Assembly (NCBI GenBank): GCA_031286695.1
Contig: JAITTY010000005.1
Coordinates: 1 to 64,000 of the forward strand
Direction: 5' to 3'
Length of the DNA stretch: 64,000 nucleotides
Source of the DNA: Sphingobacterium sp.
Lineage (GTDB): Bacteria > Bacteroidota > Bacteroidia > Sphingobacteriales > Sphingobacteriaceae
The notes beneath the pieces were generated by a model that was not told where the DNA came from, did not search any database, and saw only the letters and a program-made list of their open reading frames with translations. Numbering within the stretch: the stretch's first letter is position 1; each line of letters opens with the position of its first letter. Shown piece after piece: positions 44,272 through 53,278 of the stretch. The translations under genes and the position numbers were made by a program.

Positions 44272-44658
44272 ATGGCAAAAATATCCGCTAAAAAGTCTCT
44301 TCGGAATGACATCGTCATTAACCTAAAAAATTCATTATCCTACCTAAGTGATTATTTGAGTGACGAAAAACTCAATTCTCGTCTGGAAAAAGCATCTAAA
44401 TTGTTAACCAAGGGTATAAAAGAAAAGAAAATTGAGAAAAACAATTTAAAAAAAGCCAAAATACCGGAAAATGAAAATAGAACTGTCAACAATGCAAATT
44501 CTTCTAAAACACCCGCAGCGAAAAGAGTTAAAACCACTGTGCATAAGGTTGAAGCCGCCCCTATTTCGCCAGAACTAACGATAAACGAACAACCCAATGC
44601 AATAGCTCCGGTCAAAACTCGTACGCCTAGAAACGGAAAACCAAAAGCTGAAAAGTAA
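44272..44658 (+). CDS. lysine-rich hypothetical protein
   Basis: This 128-residue protein is strongly basic. The N-terminal half is helical (RNDIVINLKNSLSYLSDYL), and the C-terminal half is Ala/Lys/Pro-rich and disordered (NGKPKAEK at the end), like a histone-H1-type tail. DNA or RNA binding is possible from composition alone. No family is recognised. Confidence 0.6.
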   Translation: MAKISAKKSLRNDIVINLKNSLSYLSDYLSDEKLNSRLEKASKLLTKGIKEKKIEKNNLKKAKIPENENRTVNNANSSKTPAAKRVKTTVHKVEAAPISPELTINEQPNAIAPVKTRTPRNGKPKAEK

Positions 44659-44832
44659 ATTTGCTTTTTGTACGCTATAAATACGTAACTCATCTGTTTT
44701 TTTCGGTAGTACTGTACTTAGGCTACGTTATTTCCATTCAAAAACTACGGTTAAAGCTGTATAAACAGTCTTTGGGTATAACTTTTGATCCATTTACATC
44801 AAAAGAATTCACACTCAAATAGCGTACTGAAT

Positions 44833-44952
44833 ATGGAAAATATTGATAAAAAAGCAGAAAAAATAGGTTTAGAAAAAGGCTATTATTTGTTGTTAATGGC
44901 CATTCTGGATCTTCCCGTGGAAGAGGTACAAAATGCGGTAAAGGAGGATTAG
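44833..44952 (+). CDS. 39-residue small protein upstream of GT4
   Basis: ATG at 44833 to TAG at 44952 encodes 39 residues (MENIDKKAEKIGLEKGYYLL, then LMAILDLPVEEVQNAVKED). It ends 4 bases before the glycosyltransferase ATG. Its last codons contain GGAGG (44943-44947), which lies at the right distance to serve as that gene's ribosome-binding site. The amphipathic sequence looks like a real small protein rather than chance. The function is unknown; it may be a partner of the glycosyltransferase or a translational-coupling peptide. Confidence 0.55.
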   Translation: MENIDKKAEKIGLEKGYYLLLMAILDLPVEEVQNAVKED

Positions 44953-44956
44953 TCGT

Positions 44957-46138
44957 ATGAAAAAAATAGCAATCATTAGTACATGTCCTCCGCAAGAATG
45001 TGGGCTAGCCACTTTTACGAAAGATCTCAAACAAGGTATGGAGCTCGATCCCGATGTTCAAATTGACATTATTGCATTATCTAAATTGGGTTCAGAAGAT
45101 TTTGACAAATCGGTACGCTTTGTCATCTATAGGGATCGCCTTGATAGCTATCATCAAGCAACCCGTATCATCAACGAGGAATACGACTACTGTATCATCC
45201 AGCATGAATTTGGAATATTTGGTGGCGTAGATGGCATTTTCATCACGCAGATCGCCAGCAACTTAACCATTCCATTGCTCACCATATTTCATACTATTCT
45301 GCAGACTCCTTCCCTGCAGCAGAAAGAAATTATCGAATTACTTTTGGAAAAATCTCAGGCTGTTGTCAGTCTGTCGCCAAAAGGAGTTGAATTGTTAAAG
45401 GAACAATTCAACGCAGCTCATACAGATAAAATTAAAGTTATACCTCATGGCGTACCTCAATTTGACTATAATCAAGGACTGGCTAAATACAGATTGAACC
45501 TCCAGCAGAACTTCGTGATGATGACTTTTGGCTTAATCGGAAGAAGTAAAGGACTGGAACATGCCATCCGATCCCTGTCGTGTATTGACTTCCCCGGATT
45601 CAAATATCTTATTATCGGAAAAACACATCCGAATGTGTTGGCGCATGAAGGAGAATCGTATCGTTTCGAACTCCAAAATTTAGTCGATCAATTAGGTTTA
45701 CAGGATAAGGTTGTTTTTATCGATAAGTTCCTGACTGATGAGGAGCTGAAGGAATACTTGACGGCATGTGATATTTATCTGTCCCCTTATCCGCATGAAC
45801 AGCAAATCAGTAGCGGGACTTTATCTTTTGCGGTAGGTGCTGGCGCAGCAGTTATCTCTACACCTTATTGGCATGCCAAAGATCTATTGAAAGATGAACG
45901 TGGGATTCTCACACCTTTTAACGATACAGAAGCCATGCGTGCGAACATCAATCTATTGTATACATCGCATCGGCTTTTAGCCTGGCATCGTTTCAAAGCA
46001 CGCAGCTATGGGGAACAGACGGTATGGAAGAGCGTAGCAAAAATCTATATGGAGCTTTTAAAGGGTTTAGCAACCCCAGTGAGATCTTTAATTGATTATG
46101 AAAAATATGTCTCTTTTGATTTGAGAAGAGAAGCATAA
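44957..46138 (+). CDS. GT4-type (GT-B fold) glycosyltransferase
   Basis: This 393-residue GT-B enzyme has the glycine-rich N-terminus TCPPQECGLATFTKDL and the donor-side signature of family 4: FGLIGRSKGLEHAI, the YLIIGKTHP strand, and EQQISSGTLSFAVGAGAAVIST, where the ExxxG-type phosphate/nucleotide site lies. No signal or membrane segment is present, so it works in the cytoplasm. The acceptor is not predictable. A strong Shine-Dalgarno (GGAGG) lies within the small gene just upstream. A perfect 42-base palindrome follows as terminator. Confidence 0.87.
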   Translation: MKKIAIISTCPPQECGLATFTKDLKQGMELDPDVQIDIIALSKLGSEDFDKSVRFVIYRDRLDSYHQATRIINEEYDYCIIQHEFGIFGGVDGIFITQIASNLTIPLLTIFHTILQTPSLQQKEIIELLLEKSQAVVSLSPKGVELLKEQFNAAHTDKIKVIPHGVPQFDYNQGLAKYRLNLQQNFVMMTFGLIGRSKGLEHAIRSLSCIDFPGFKYLIIGKTHPNVLAHEGESYRFELQNLVDQLGLQDKVVFIDKFLTDEELKEYLTACDIYLSPYPHEQQISSGTLSFAVGAGAAVISTPYWHAKDLLKDERGILTPFNDTEAMRANINLLYTSHRLLAWHRFKARSYGEQTVWKSVAKIYMELLKGLATPVRSLIDYEKYVSFDLRREA

Positions 46139-46178
46139 AACAAAAGAGTCCCAACAATTGTTGGGACTCTTTTGTTTT
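46137..46178. terminator. 42-base perfect palindromic terminator
   Basis: The arms 46137-46157 and 46158-46178 are exact reverse complements with no spacer, ending in TTTTGTTTT. This is the bidirectional terminator after the GT4 gene; it overlaps the stop codon region. Confidence 0.85.
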
Positions 46179-46447
46179 CCAATGCTCTTGCACTATAATT
46201 CTGCTGTTCTTCTTCCTATTTGAGATCGGACGTTAATTCAACACTTTTTAACTGATACAAATTTGTATCTAAAAGCCACTGGAATAAAGCCAAACAGCCG
46301 CTAGAGTAAGGTCGTTATTAATAAATTTATTTAGCCTTTTATCTTTCACCAGGTACGATTTGGAGTCGTTGAACGTTTTATATGCTAAACATGCCAAGTA
46401 ATAAATCGATCTTCGCATAGTAATATTTAGATATAATTTATTGGTTC

Positions 46448-47665
46448 ATGATGCATTCGAAAATAAAGCTGTCAACATTACTTTTCCTACTAATGGCGCT
46501 CACTTGCAACGCGCAGATTTTTGATCACACACTAAAGAATCAAAGGGAGAAAACTCAAAAAGAATTTTTAAAATTTATTACTGAAATAGGCAACAAAATC
46601 TCCGATTCCACATTGACAACTGAGCAGCAATATGCGCTATTTAATCCCATTGTTGATTATGCGGATAGAGAACATGCCACTATAACAAAATTGCGCAACA
46701 AATATTTTCAACAAACCCTACCTCCACCGGCAGCTCTCGATCAAGTTATTTTTGCGGGCGATCCCCATGATGAACTCTCCAAAATGCTGGAAAACCCACA
46801 ATTCACAACGGTGACTTTACTACAATGTTATCGACCTCTTGAAATAGGTAGACTTATCAGTGGGCTTATTCAGCCTGCTATTTATCAAAAATTCAATACA
46901 GGGCCAGAGGAATCAAATATTGCTTACACCTTTGGAAATCAGGTATTCGCTAAGAAATTAAAGGATAATATTTGGCAAATGTGGTTAACAAATAGGCTCT
47001 ACATGCTTAAGTTTAACCTTAACTTACAGACTATGGTTATTCACAATATGGAGTATACACAGCCCAATCAACCTGAATACTTACGTCTTCAGCTTCCATT
47101 CGGGGTTCAGAAGCCAGCCAATAAATTAGAGATACTCTACCAGAAAATGGATGAAATCCGCTGGAATACCTATACAGAAAAATTGATACAGCACTCATCC
47201 CCCAAAGAATGGCAAGATACCATTGACAATCAATTATCCGCTTTCTATTTGAAGAATCAACCGCAATTCATCAAAGTCCAAAGTGAGATACTCAAGAATA
47301 CAGAAAGAGGCTCCGATTTAGACCAGAACTGGCAGGAATTACACTTGTCTCTTGATGAAAATTTACAATTGAGACGAACTTTAAAAAAGAATATCCTTCA
47401 ACCCGACGAAACAGCACAGCTGCTATTTTCATTTTCAAATGGCATCATTCCTTTTAATGAAGATATTGAAGAAATCGGCAAAAATGCGATGTCAGGTTTC
47501 TTGCATTATATAATTGGCAATGAAAAAAATAACGTTTGGAAAATTCAATCTTTAGGATATTCCATTGCATTTGAATATAAATGGGACTTAATGAAAGGTG
47601 AGTTTTCGGAGGTAAGAATCTTCAAGAGAAAATCAGAACATAAGCAGTCTTTAAAATGGGATTAG
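46448..47665 (+). CDS. secreted hypothetical protein
   Basis: This 405-residue protein has a signal peptide (MMHSKIKLSTLLFLLMALTCNAQ). The rest is largely helical and charged, for example LKNQREKTQKEFLKFITEIG and KMDEIRWNTYTEKLIQ, with no membrane segment. No family is recognised. ATG 46451 is an alternative start. It is monocistronic in a sparse region with no informative neighbour. Confidence 0.65.
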   Translation: MMHSKIKLSTLLFLLMALTCNAQIFDHTLKNQREKTQKEFLKFITEIGNKISDSTLTTEQQYALFNPIVDYADREHATITKLRNKYFQQTLPPPAALDQVIFAGDPHDELSKMLENPQFTTVTLLQCYRPLEIGRLISGLIQPAIYQKFNTGPEESNIAYTFGNQVFAKKLKDNIWQMWLTNRLYMLKFNLNLQTMVIHNMEYTQPNQPEYLRLQLPFGVQKPANKLEILYQKMDEIRWNTYTEKLIQHSSPKEWQDTIDNQLSAFYLKNQPQFIKVQSEILKNTERGSDLDQNWQELHLSLDENLQLRRTLKKNILQPDETAQLLFSFSNGIIPFNEDIEEIGKNAMSGFLHYIIGNEKNNVWKIQSLGYSIAFEYKWDLMKGEFSEVRIFKRKSEHKQSLKWD

Positions 47666-48099
47666 GAGCAAATTGGAATTTTTCAGTATCAACGATTTAT
47701 ACCATTATAAAAAATGGACTAACAAGGTCAGGCCCTTTACCCCACGATCATCATGAATAATGTACACTTTTAGAACTCCATCTTTTTTCAAAAGCAACTC
47801 AAAAATCACACGGAATATACAAATATATTATCGCTGGCAAAAGTCGCTATTACAAACGTTCTATTAGTTAACGAAAACATGAATACGTTTTTTTCACAAT
47901 ACGTCCATACAACTTATATGTCATCTTATTCGTCAATAATACGGCATAAACCAATTAGAAATTATAGCTGCTGCAATGTGACAGCTTTTGATTTATGAAA
48001 ATAATTTAACACAGAGATTAAGGTTTAGAAAAAAAACATTATCTTAGTTTTAGTCATCCAAACAATCATTCCAACTACAAGACACCACATTAGTTAGAC
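47666..48099. other. gene-free stretch
   Basis: This 434-base gap between two plus-strand genes shows no convincing gene. A 40-codon minus-strand frame near 47690-47820 is protein-like but has no start codon. The last 100 bases should hold the promoter of the metallophosphoesterase; no clear consensus was found. Confidence 0.4.
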
Positions 48100-49374
48100 T
48101 TGAATATGATCCAACAGTTTTATGCTTATCTAAAAATTTTAACGCTATTTATTTTATTAGATTTTTTAATCTTCATAAGACTACGAAAATTGGTAACTTG
48201 GAAATCCAATCCAATACTCGCAAACATTGTTTGGTGGTCCTTCAGCATACTTTCTTACCTTAGCATATTTCTTAATCTATTTTTCAAATGGAGTAGTTTC
48301 GAATCCGCCTGTTTCGTATTTTTCCCACTTTCGTTGCTATTTGCCAAGGTCATAGTTCTTTTTTTCATCGGAATCGATGCTATTGTACTTGTCTTCAGAA
48401 TAACCTTCCGACGCTTTGTTAAACCACAGCCCAGATCTAATCCGGAGGAGCATGTACTACCGATAAAAAGATCGGATTTTATAGTCAAAAGCGGCCTCCT
48501 GCTCGCCAGTGTTCCACTCGTTGCACTCACTCGGGGATTTGCTTTCAATTTATATGATTATCAGGTAAAACATATTGATCTCATTTTACCTAATTTACCG
48601 AAATCATTTGATGGAATTACCATCGCGCAGATTTCTGATATCCATGCGGGTAGTCTTTATCATCCAATCGCTGTAAAAAGAGGCGTAGATATGTTGCTAG
48701 CGCTGAAGCCTGACATCATATTCTTTACAGGAGACTTAGTCAATGATTTCGCTTCCGAAATGGAAGACTATATATCCATATTCAATAAAATAAAAGCCCC
48801 ATTAGGTACATTTTCAATACTTGGAAACCATGACTATGGCGACTACCATTTTAACAGACAATATTTCTTTGATCAGAATCAATTGACGAAAGAGCAAAAC
48901 CTCATCAATCTCAAGGCCATCCATCAACAACTGGGCTGGCAATTGCTTCTTAATGAATCGAGAGAGCTCGTACTTAACAATGAAAAAATTACAATTATAG
49001 GGATGGAAAACTGGGGAGTCAATAATCCAAACAATTACGGGGATATTGATTTGTCTATGTCAAAAGTAGATAAATCCTCGCCCGTCAATTTAATGCTTTC
49101 ACACGATCCATCGCATTGGCGCGCAGAGATCATACCCAAATATCCAAGTGTGGATGTTACTTTTAGCGGACATACGCACGGGGGGCAATTCGGTTATACC
49201 AACCCCAACTATCAATGGAGCCCAGTGAAATATGCTTATCGCGAATGGGCCGGCCTATACCGCGAAAAACATCAGGCACTCTATGTAAATGTTGGATTCG
49301 GGTATCTGGATTATCCGAGCCGAGTCGGGATATTACCAGAAATTACTGTATTTCACCTGAAGCGTAAAAGTTAA
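48100..49374 (+). CDS. membrane-anchored metallophosphoesterase
   Basis: This 424-residue protein has three to four N-terminal membrane helices (about 12-28, 42-62, 70-100) and a further hydrophobic segment near 130-145. A calcineurin-type phosphoesterase domain (about 158-420) follows. Its metal motifs are complete: DIHAG (Asp180, His182), GDLVND (Asp212), GNHDYG (243-247), a SHDP motif, and GHTHGGQ near the C-terminus. It resembles the YkuE/LpxG-like group, which act on phospholipid or lipid-A-type pyrophosphates, but the substrate is not proven. It is a single gene. Confidence 0.87.
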   Translation: MNMIQQFYAYLKILTLFILLDFLIFIRLRKLVTWKSNPILANIVWWSFSILSYLSIFLNLFFKWSSFESACFVFFPLSLLFAKVIVLFFIGIDAIVLVFRITFRRFVKPQPRSNPEEHVLPIKRSDFIVKSGLLLASVPLVALTRGFAFNLYDYQVKHIDLILPNLPKSFDGITIAQISDIHAGSLYHPIAVKRGVDMLLALKPDIIFFTGDLVNDFASEMEDYISIFNKIKAPLGTFSILGNHDYGDYHFNRQYFFDQNQLTKEQNLINLKAIHQQLGWQLLLNESRELVLNNEKITIIGMENWGVNNPNNYGDIDLSMSKVDKSSPVNLMLSHDPSHWRAEIIPKYPSVDVTFSGHTHGGQFGYTNPNYQWSPVKYAYREWAGLYREKHQALYVNVGFGYLDYPSRVGILPEITVFHLKRKS

Positions 49375-49382
49375 AAGCTATT

Positions 49383-49748
49383 TTAGCGCTGCTGCAAATT
49401 AAATACTGTTCCTGCTGGATCGGTAATCCAATGCATATTTTCCGGCAACTCTTCGAGTTCATCGCATGTTTCAATACCATTTAGTTGTAAATAGGCAGTC
49501 GCTTCGGAGACATTTGGAACTGTAAGCTGCAACTAGGTTTCCGAATGAGTATAATTATCTACACAGTCTAACCATATTGTATTTTGTCCAAATATCACAC
49601 GATGGGTACGGGATACTGTCGGATTAGTAATCGGTCGTTCTTCAACATCTAGCTTCAAAATATCCCGATAGAAACCTACTGTTTTATCGTATTTATTTTT
49701 AGGAACTTTTATTGCAATATTAAGTCCAGCTTCAAACTGAGTAATCAT
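49383..49748 (-). pseudogene. VOC-family gene broken by an in-frame stop
   Basis: Read on the minus strand from ATG 49748 (MITQFEAGLNIAIKVPKNKY), the frame runs to TAG at 49533-49535 and then continues in the same frame for 49 codons (VSEATAYLQLNGIETCDELE, then HWITDPAGTVFNLQQ) to TAA at 49383. The full 121-codon product would be a normal-length VOC protein with both halves of the fold. The stop removes the C-terminal DPAG strand, so the gene is probably inactive, unless the TAG is a sequencing error. Confidence 0.75.
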
Positions 49749-49903
49749 AAGGTACATTTTTGATACAAACCCAAGATAAGCAAATTGCCTATTTCGAGAC
49801 TTGTCATAAGGCAAGTATTTATCATTCTTTTCTGGTCGCACACAATATAGCAATTGTCCATCGGATCGAAATAAATCAAATGGACAATTAAAACGCCTCC
49901 ATC

Positions 49904-50290
49904 CTATCTCAAACTGAATTTCCTATCAGCTGGCCTGAAATACCAAGAAGCAGCTATTAGTACAATATACAATAGCGCAGGAGCCATGAAAGAAAAAGAA
50001 TCTCCAGATACGATATGTGAATATAAAGCCCCAGTCGCAGTAAAGAAAATACCGGCATACGCCCATTCTTTCCAAAGAGGTTTTTTAGGCCAAAGCAAGG
50101 CAACCACGGCTAAAAGCTTCCAGATCCCAAGTAAAGGAAGTATATAATTAGGGTAGCCCAAATGAGCTATATTCTCTACCCCACCTGCTCCTTCCGTTTG
50201 AATTTTAAAAATCTGTATGATAGCAGTTGACAACAATCCTACTGCCAACCATACTGTTGCTATCCAATAAATTATTTTATTTCTTTTCAT
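49904..50290 (-). CDS. DoxX-family membrane protein
   Basis: This 128-residue protein has four membrane helices (about 8-25, 48-66, 78-92, 100-118). It has the DoxX-like pattern YPNYILPLLGIWKLLAVVAL between helices one and two. Members are small membrane proteins of unclear function. It is upstream of the broken VOC gene on the same strand, and the two may have formed an operon. Confidence 0.82.
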   Translation of the reverse strand: MKRNKIIYWIATVWLAVGLLSTAIIQIFKIQTEGAGGVENIAHLGYPNYILPLLGIWKLLAVVALLWPKKPLWKEWAYAGIFFTATGALYSHIVSGDSFSFMAPALLYIVLIAASWYFRPADRKFSLR

Positions 50291-50542
50291 AATGATTTGA
50301 TTTACTTATTATATTTTTCATTTTATCATTGGCTTTACTCTTAATATCACTTACTCAATAGCTTTATATTCTTTCCTGATTCACATACCGACAAGTACCC
50401 CAGGAAACATGTCGTCATTTGACTACAAATATACATGTAGCTATTTAACTACGCAATATTTTTTTATTTTTTTTAGCAAAAGCGTTACTTTACCAAGCTA
50501 AGTGAAAAGGAAAGGCCCTTAGACCCTACTATTTATTTTCCA

Positions 50543-50550
50543 TATATTTG
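50543..50550 (+). promoter_or_regulatory. candidate -7 element (TATATTTG)
   Basis: TATATTTG fits TAnnTTTG, 37 bases before the macro-domain start codon. The -33 element is not evident. Confidence 0.4.
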
Positions 50551-50586
50551 AAAGTCAGTTGATCTTTTTGTACAAAAAACGATAGA

Positions 50587-51111
50587 ATGGAACTTAAAAT
50601 CACGGTGATTAAAGGAGATATCACAAAAGTTGAAGCGGATGCTATTGTAAATGCGGCCAACACATCCTTACTCGGGGGCGGAGGTGTTGATGGTGCTATT
50701 CATCGAGCTGGAGGGCCAGAAATTCTGGAGGCTTGCCGTAACCTTGTGGCTAAACAAGGAGGCTGCAAAGTAGGTGAAGCGGTCATCACAACTGCGGGCA
50801 AGCTAGCCGCTAAATATGTAATTCATACGGTTGGCCCTGTTTGGAATGGTGGAAAAAATCACGAACTTGAAAAGTTGGAAAGCTGTTATCATAACGCACT
50901 TACACTAGCGGCTGAAAACGGTTGTCATACCATAGCTTTTCCCAATATCAGTACCGGAATCTATAGGTTCCCTAAAGAACTGGCGGCACAAGTATCTATT
51001 CGTATCATTAAACAATTCCTATTTGCAAACGCAACGATCGCACAAGTCAAAATCGTGTGTTTTGATGATGATAACTTTCGACTGGTCAATCAAATGGTAA
51101 TGCAATCCTAG
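50587..51111 (+). CDS. macro-domain O-acetyl-ADP-ribose deacetylase-like protein
   Basis: This 174-residue single macro domain has the binding-site motifs of the YmdB/MacroD group: [19 protein letters not shown], the glycine-rich [16 protein letters not shown], and the [15 protein letters not shown] [10 protein letters not shown] loop. It probably removes ADP-ribose or deacetylates O-acetyl-ADP-ribose in the cytoplasm. No toxin partner (for example DarT) is adjacent. Confidence 0.92.
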   Translation: MELKITVIKGDITKVEADAIVNAANTSLLGGGGVDGAIHRAGGPEILEACRNLVAKQGGCKVGEAVITTAGKLAAKYVIHTVGPVWNGGKNHELEKLESCYHNALTLAAENGCHTIAFPNISTGIYRFPKELAAQVSIRIIKQFLFANATIAQVKIVCFDDDNFRLVNQMVMQS

Positions 51112-51123
51112 GATCAAATTGTG

Positions 51124-51597
51124 CTAGTCCGCTTCAAATTCCCATATACATTCATAGGAAGGAACAGACTTGTCAATGTGTGGAAATTGTAGTTTTTTGA
51201 GCTCCCTAATGTGCTCAAAATCTTTATTTAAAAGTAAATATATCCCCGCATTCTTACTGATTTCTCTCAATATTTCCGGAGTGATCTCTCTTTCTCTACT
51301 GTTGGCGGATATGATCATTTTCACAATTTGCTTGCCCGGTGAAGTCATATACTGGTTCAGCTTATAGGGCCCCGGAATACCATTATTTTCATGAGATTGT
51401 CCTGCCAATACATCATTGATATAGATAGCATAGTCTACATTCCGTATTTCATGATAGAGAAAGTACGATTTTACGACCGAGGCTATTCCGCTACGAGTGA
51501 CTTCAGCAACCTCATCATTATCCTTATCTCCACCGCTATTGTTACACGACATAAACAACACAACACAGTACACAGCAATGACGATAATTTTTTTCAT
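51124..51597 (-). CDS. putative lipoprotein
   Basis: This 157-residue protein has lipobox VVLFMSC (Cys18), a short disordered acidic linker (SGGDKDNDEVAEV) and a mixed alpha/beta domain with no recognised family. I chose the ATG at 51597 (MKKIIVIAVYC) because it opens a proper lipoprotein signal; an upstream ATG at 51672 would add 25 unlikely residues. It converges with the macro-domain gene. Confidence 0.72.
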   Translation of the reverse strand: MKKIIVIAVYCVVLFMSCNNSGGDKDNDEVAEVTRSGIASVVKSYFLYHEIRNVDYAIYINDVLAGQSHENNGIPGPYKLNQYMTSPGKQIVKMIISANSREREITPEILREISKNAGIYLLLNKDFEHIRELKKLQFPHIDKSVPSYECIWEFEAD

Positions 51598-51977
51598 TTC
51601 GTATTTTCTCTCTATTTTTAACAATGCAACAATATTCCTTTGACAAAGATTCGAAGCCAGTACGACCAACAAATTAACAACCCAATTAAGGTCTTAAAAC
51701 ATAACATTGCGGATGGCTATACAGTGTATTAAGATACAAATTAGTCGGAATAAAAAGTAGCTATACAGGTTTATTTTTTTACGGGAGAAGTAAGAAAATC
51801 ATAAGCAAATAGCGAGATTCATTTCTCTTCAATTTTTTGGTCAGCCATATGATCAATCTATAGGACCTAGTTAAAAGAAACAGATATGACCATTCTTTTA
51901 ATTTTCCTTTATAAGTCATTAGAATTCAAGATATTTAAAAAAAAATAAACACCCTACCAGTATCTGTTTAAAACATT

Positions 51978-52008
51978 GGTTATCCAATATCTGGGTAACC
52001 TTTTTTTT
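51978..52008 (+). terminator. orphan plus-strand intrinsic terminator
   Basis: An 8-bp stem with one T-G pair and a 7-base loop is followed by TTTTTTTT. The nearest plus-strand gene ends about 870 bases upstream beyond a convergent gene. Confidence 0.65.
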
Positions 52009-52049
52009 GCGAGGAGTTATCGTGAAGCTATATCCTTTAAATATTTCAT

Positions 52050-52088
52050 GTCGAACAATACCCTGACACAGTCTGAATATTGTTCGAC
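52050..52088 (-). terminator. hairpin after the cytochrome c peroxidase gene
   Basis: GTCGAACAATA (52050-52060) pairs with TATTGTTCGAC (52078-52088), 6 bases beyond the minus-strand stop codon at 52095. No T-run is present. Confidence 0.5.
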
Positions 52089-52094
52089 GGACCC

Positions 52095-53225
52095 TTATCT
52101 GGGTAAACTTTCCGGACGGCGCATACGATAAGAAGTCGCTGTAATGGCGTGCAAAAAGGACTCAATATCTTTTATTTCATCTTTCGTCAGATTTAGGGGT
52201 TGCATCAATGGATCAGTTACAGGATACAGTGGATCTTTCGCTTTCTGTTCGGCAGTAGCGGAATTCATCTGCATACCACTGTTGTACATATTCAATAGCC
52301 CGGTCATATTCCAAAACAGTCCGTTGTGCATCCACGGATCGGTATTCATCACGTCGCGCAGGGATGGTGTCCGAAAACGTCCCACATCGGCAGGATCCTT
52401 TGTAATCTCGTATCGCCCCAGGTCCTGATATTTCCGTTTGTAATAGGTCAGCCCAATATTGTGGTACAGATCATCGGTAAAAAATTGGCCGTTGTGACAA
52501 TTCATGCACCGCGCCTTCGTACGAAATAAATGAAGACCGCGAATTTCCTGATCAGACAATACTTTATAATTTCCATCTAAAAACTCGTCAAAACGACTCC
52601 TTCTACTGGTTAGTGTCCGTTGAAAAGCACTCAAGGCTTTCAGCACCTCTGGCATGGAGTAATCTTCTTCACCGAAGGCCGCTATAAATAACTTATTGTA
52701 TGCAGGAATAGCCTTCAACTTGGGAATCAGTTTTGTCAATTCCATATCCATTTCGTGGTGTGCCTCGATAGGACCCAATGCTTGCTCCTCCAGCGAGCCA
52801 GCGCGGCCGTCCCAAAACAGTTCCTTTCGTGCATAAACATTGAGCAAAGATGGAGTATTGCGGGTGCCCTCCAGATGATCATTGCCAACTGGTACTGTAA
52901 GCTTGTCAGCCCAGGAAGTTTGTGGGTTATGGCAGCTGCTACAGGATATTTGATTACTCCCCGATAGAATGGGATCAAAAAAAAGATATTTTCCCAACTT
53001 CACATCAGGCTTTTCCATTAAAGAAAAATAGCCGGTATCGATCTTGGGTAGAGACTTGAATTCACTCCAACGAGCCCTTATATCTATTGTTGGTTTTGGC
53101 CATTCGTCCACCGGTCGTCGATAATATAGTTGTATCTCATCATCAAGGGCTTGCTGTCGGTCTTTCATAGAAAGCAAGCCTACAAAACCAACAATAGCAG
53201 CCAATACACAAAACTGTTTTTTCAT
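52095..53225 (-). CDS. di-haem cytochrome c peroxidase
   Basis: This 376-residue periplasmic protein has a short hydrophobic N-terminal segment and two CxxCH haem c motifs: CSSCH (95-99) in the N-terminal domain and CMNCH (240-244) in the C-terminal domain. The intervening LFFDPILSGSNQISC and the late RTPSLRDV segment are typical of CcpA/MauG-like proteins. It should reduce H2O2 or act as a related di-haem oxidase. It is the last gene of the TonB-receptor operon, 53 bases after the DUF6850 gene. Confidence 0.9.
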   Translation of the reverse strand: MKKQFCVLAAIVGFVGLLSMKDRQQALDDEIQLYYRRPVDEWPKPTIDIRARWSEFKSLPKIDTGYFSLMEKPDVKLGKYLFFDPILSGSNQISCSSCHNPQTSWADKLTVPVGNDHLEGTRNTPSLLNVYARKELFWDGRAGSLEEQALGPIEAHHEMDMELTKLIPKLKAIPAYNKLFIAAFGEEDYSMPEVLKALSAFQRTLTSRRSRFDEFLDGNYKVLSDQEIRGLHLFRTKARCMNCHNGQFFTDDLYHNIGLTYYKRKYQDLGRYEITKDPADVGRFRTPSLRDVMNTDPWMHNGLFWNMTGLLNMYNSGMQMNSATAEQKAKDPLYPVTDPLMQPLNLTKDEIKDIESFLHAITATSYRMRRPESLPR

Positions 53226-53278
53226 TCTCTCTTAACTATTCTTATAAAGAAATATGATAACTAATCAATTTATTTTTT

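Larger units (their letters stand above)
51598..52094. other. gap with an orphan terminator
   Basis: The gap has no convincing gene. It holds a plus-strand intrinsic terminator (GGTTATCC 51978-51985, GGGTAACC 51993-52000, then eight T) that no plus-strand gene feeds, and a second hairpin (52050-52060 with 52078-52088) next to the cytochrome c peroxidase stop codon. Confidence 0.5.

Noticed and set aside
47690..47820. 40-codon minus-strand frame in the gap before the metallophosphoesterase
   Set aside because: It reads like protein but has no start codon and no support from neighbours.
50587..51111. DarTG-like toxin-antitoxin module at the macro-domain gene
   Set aside because: No ADP-ribosyltransferase toxin gene is adjacent on either side.
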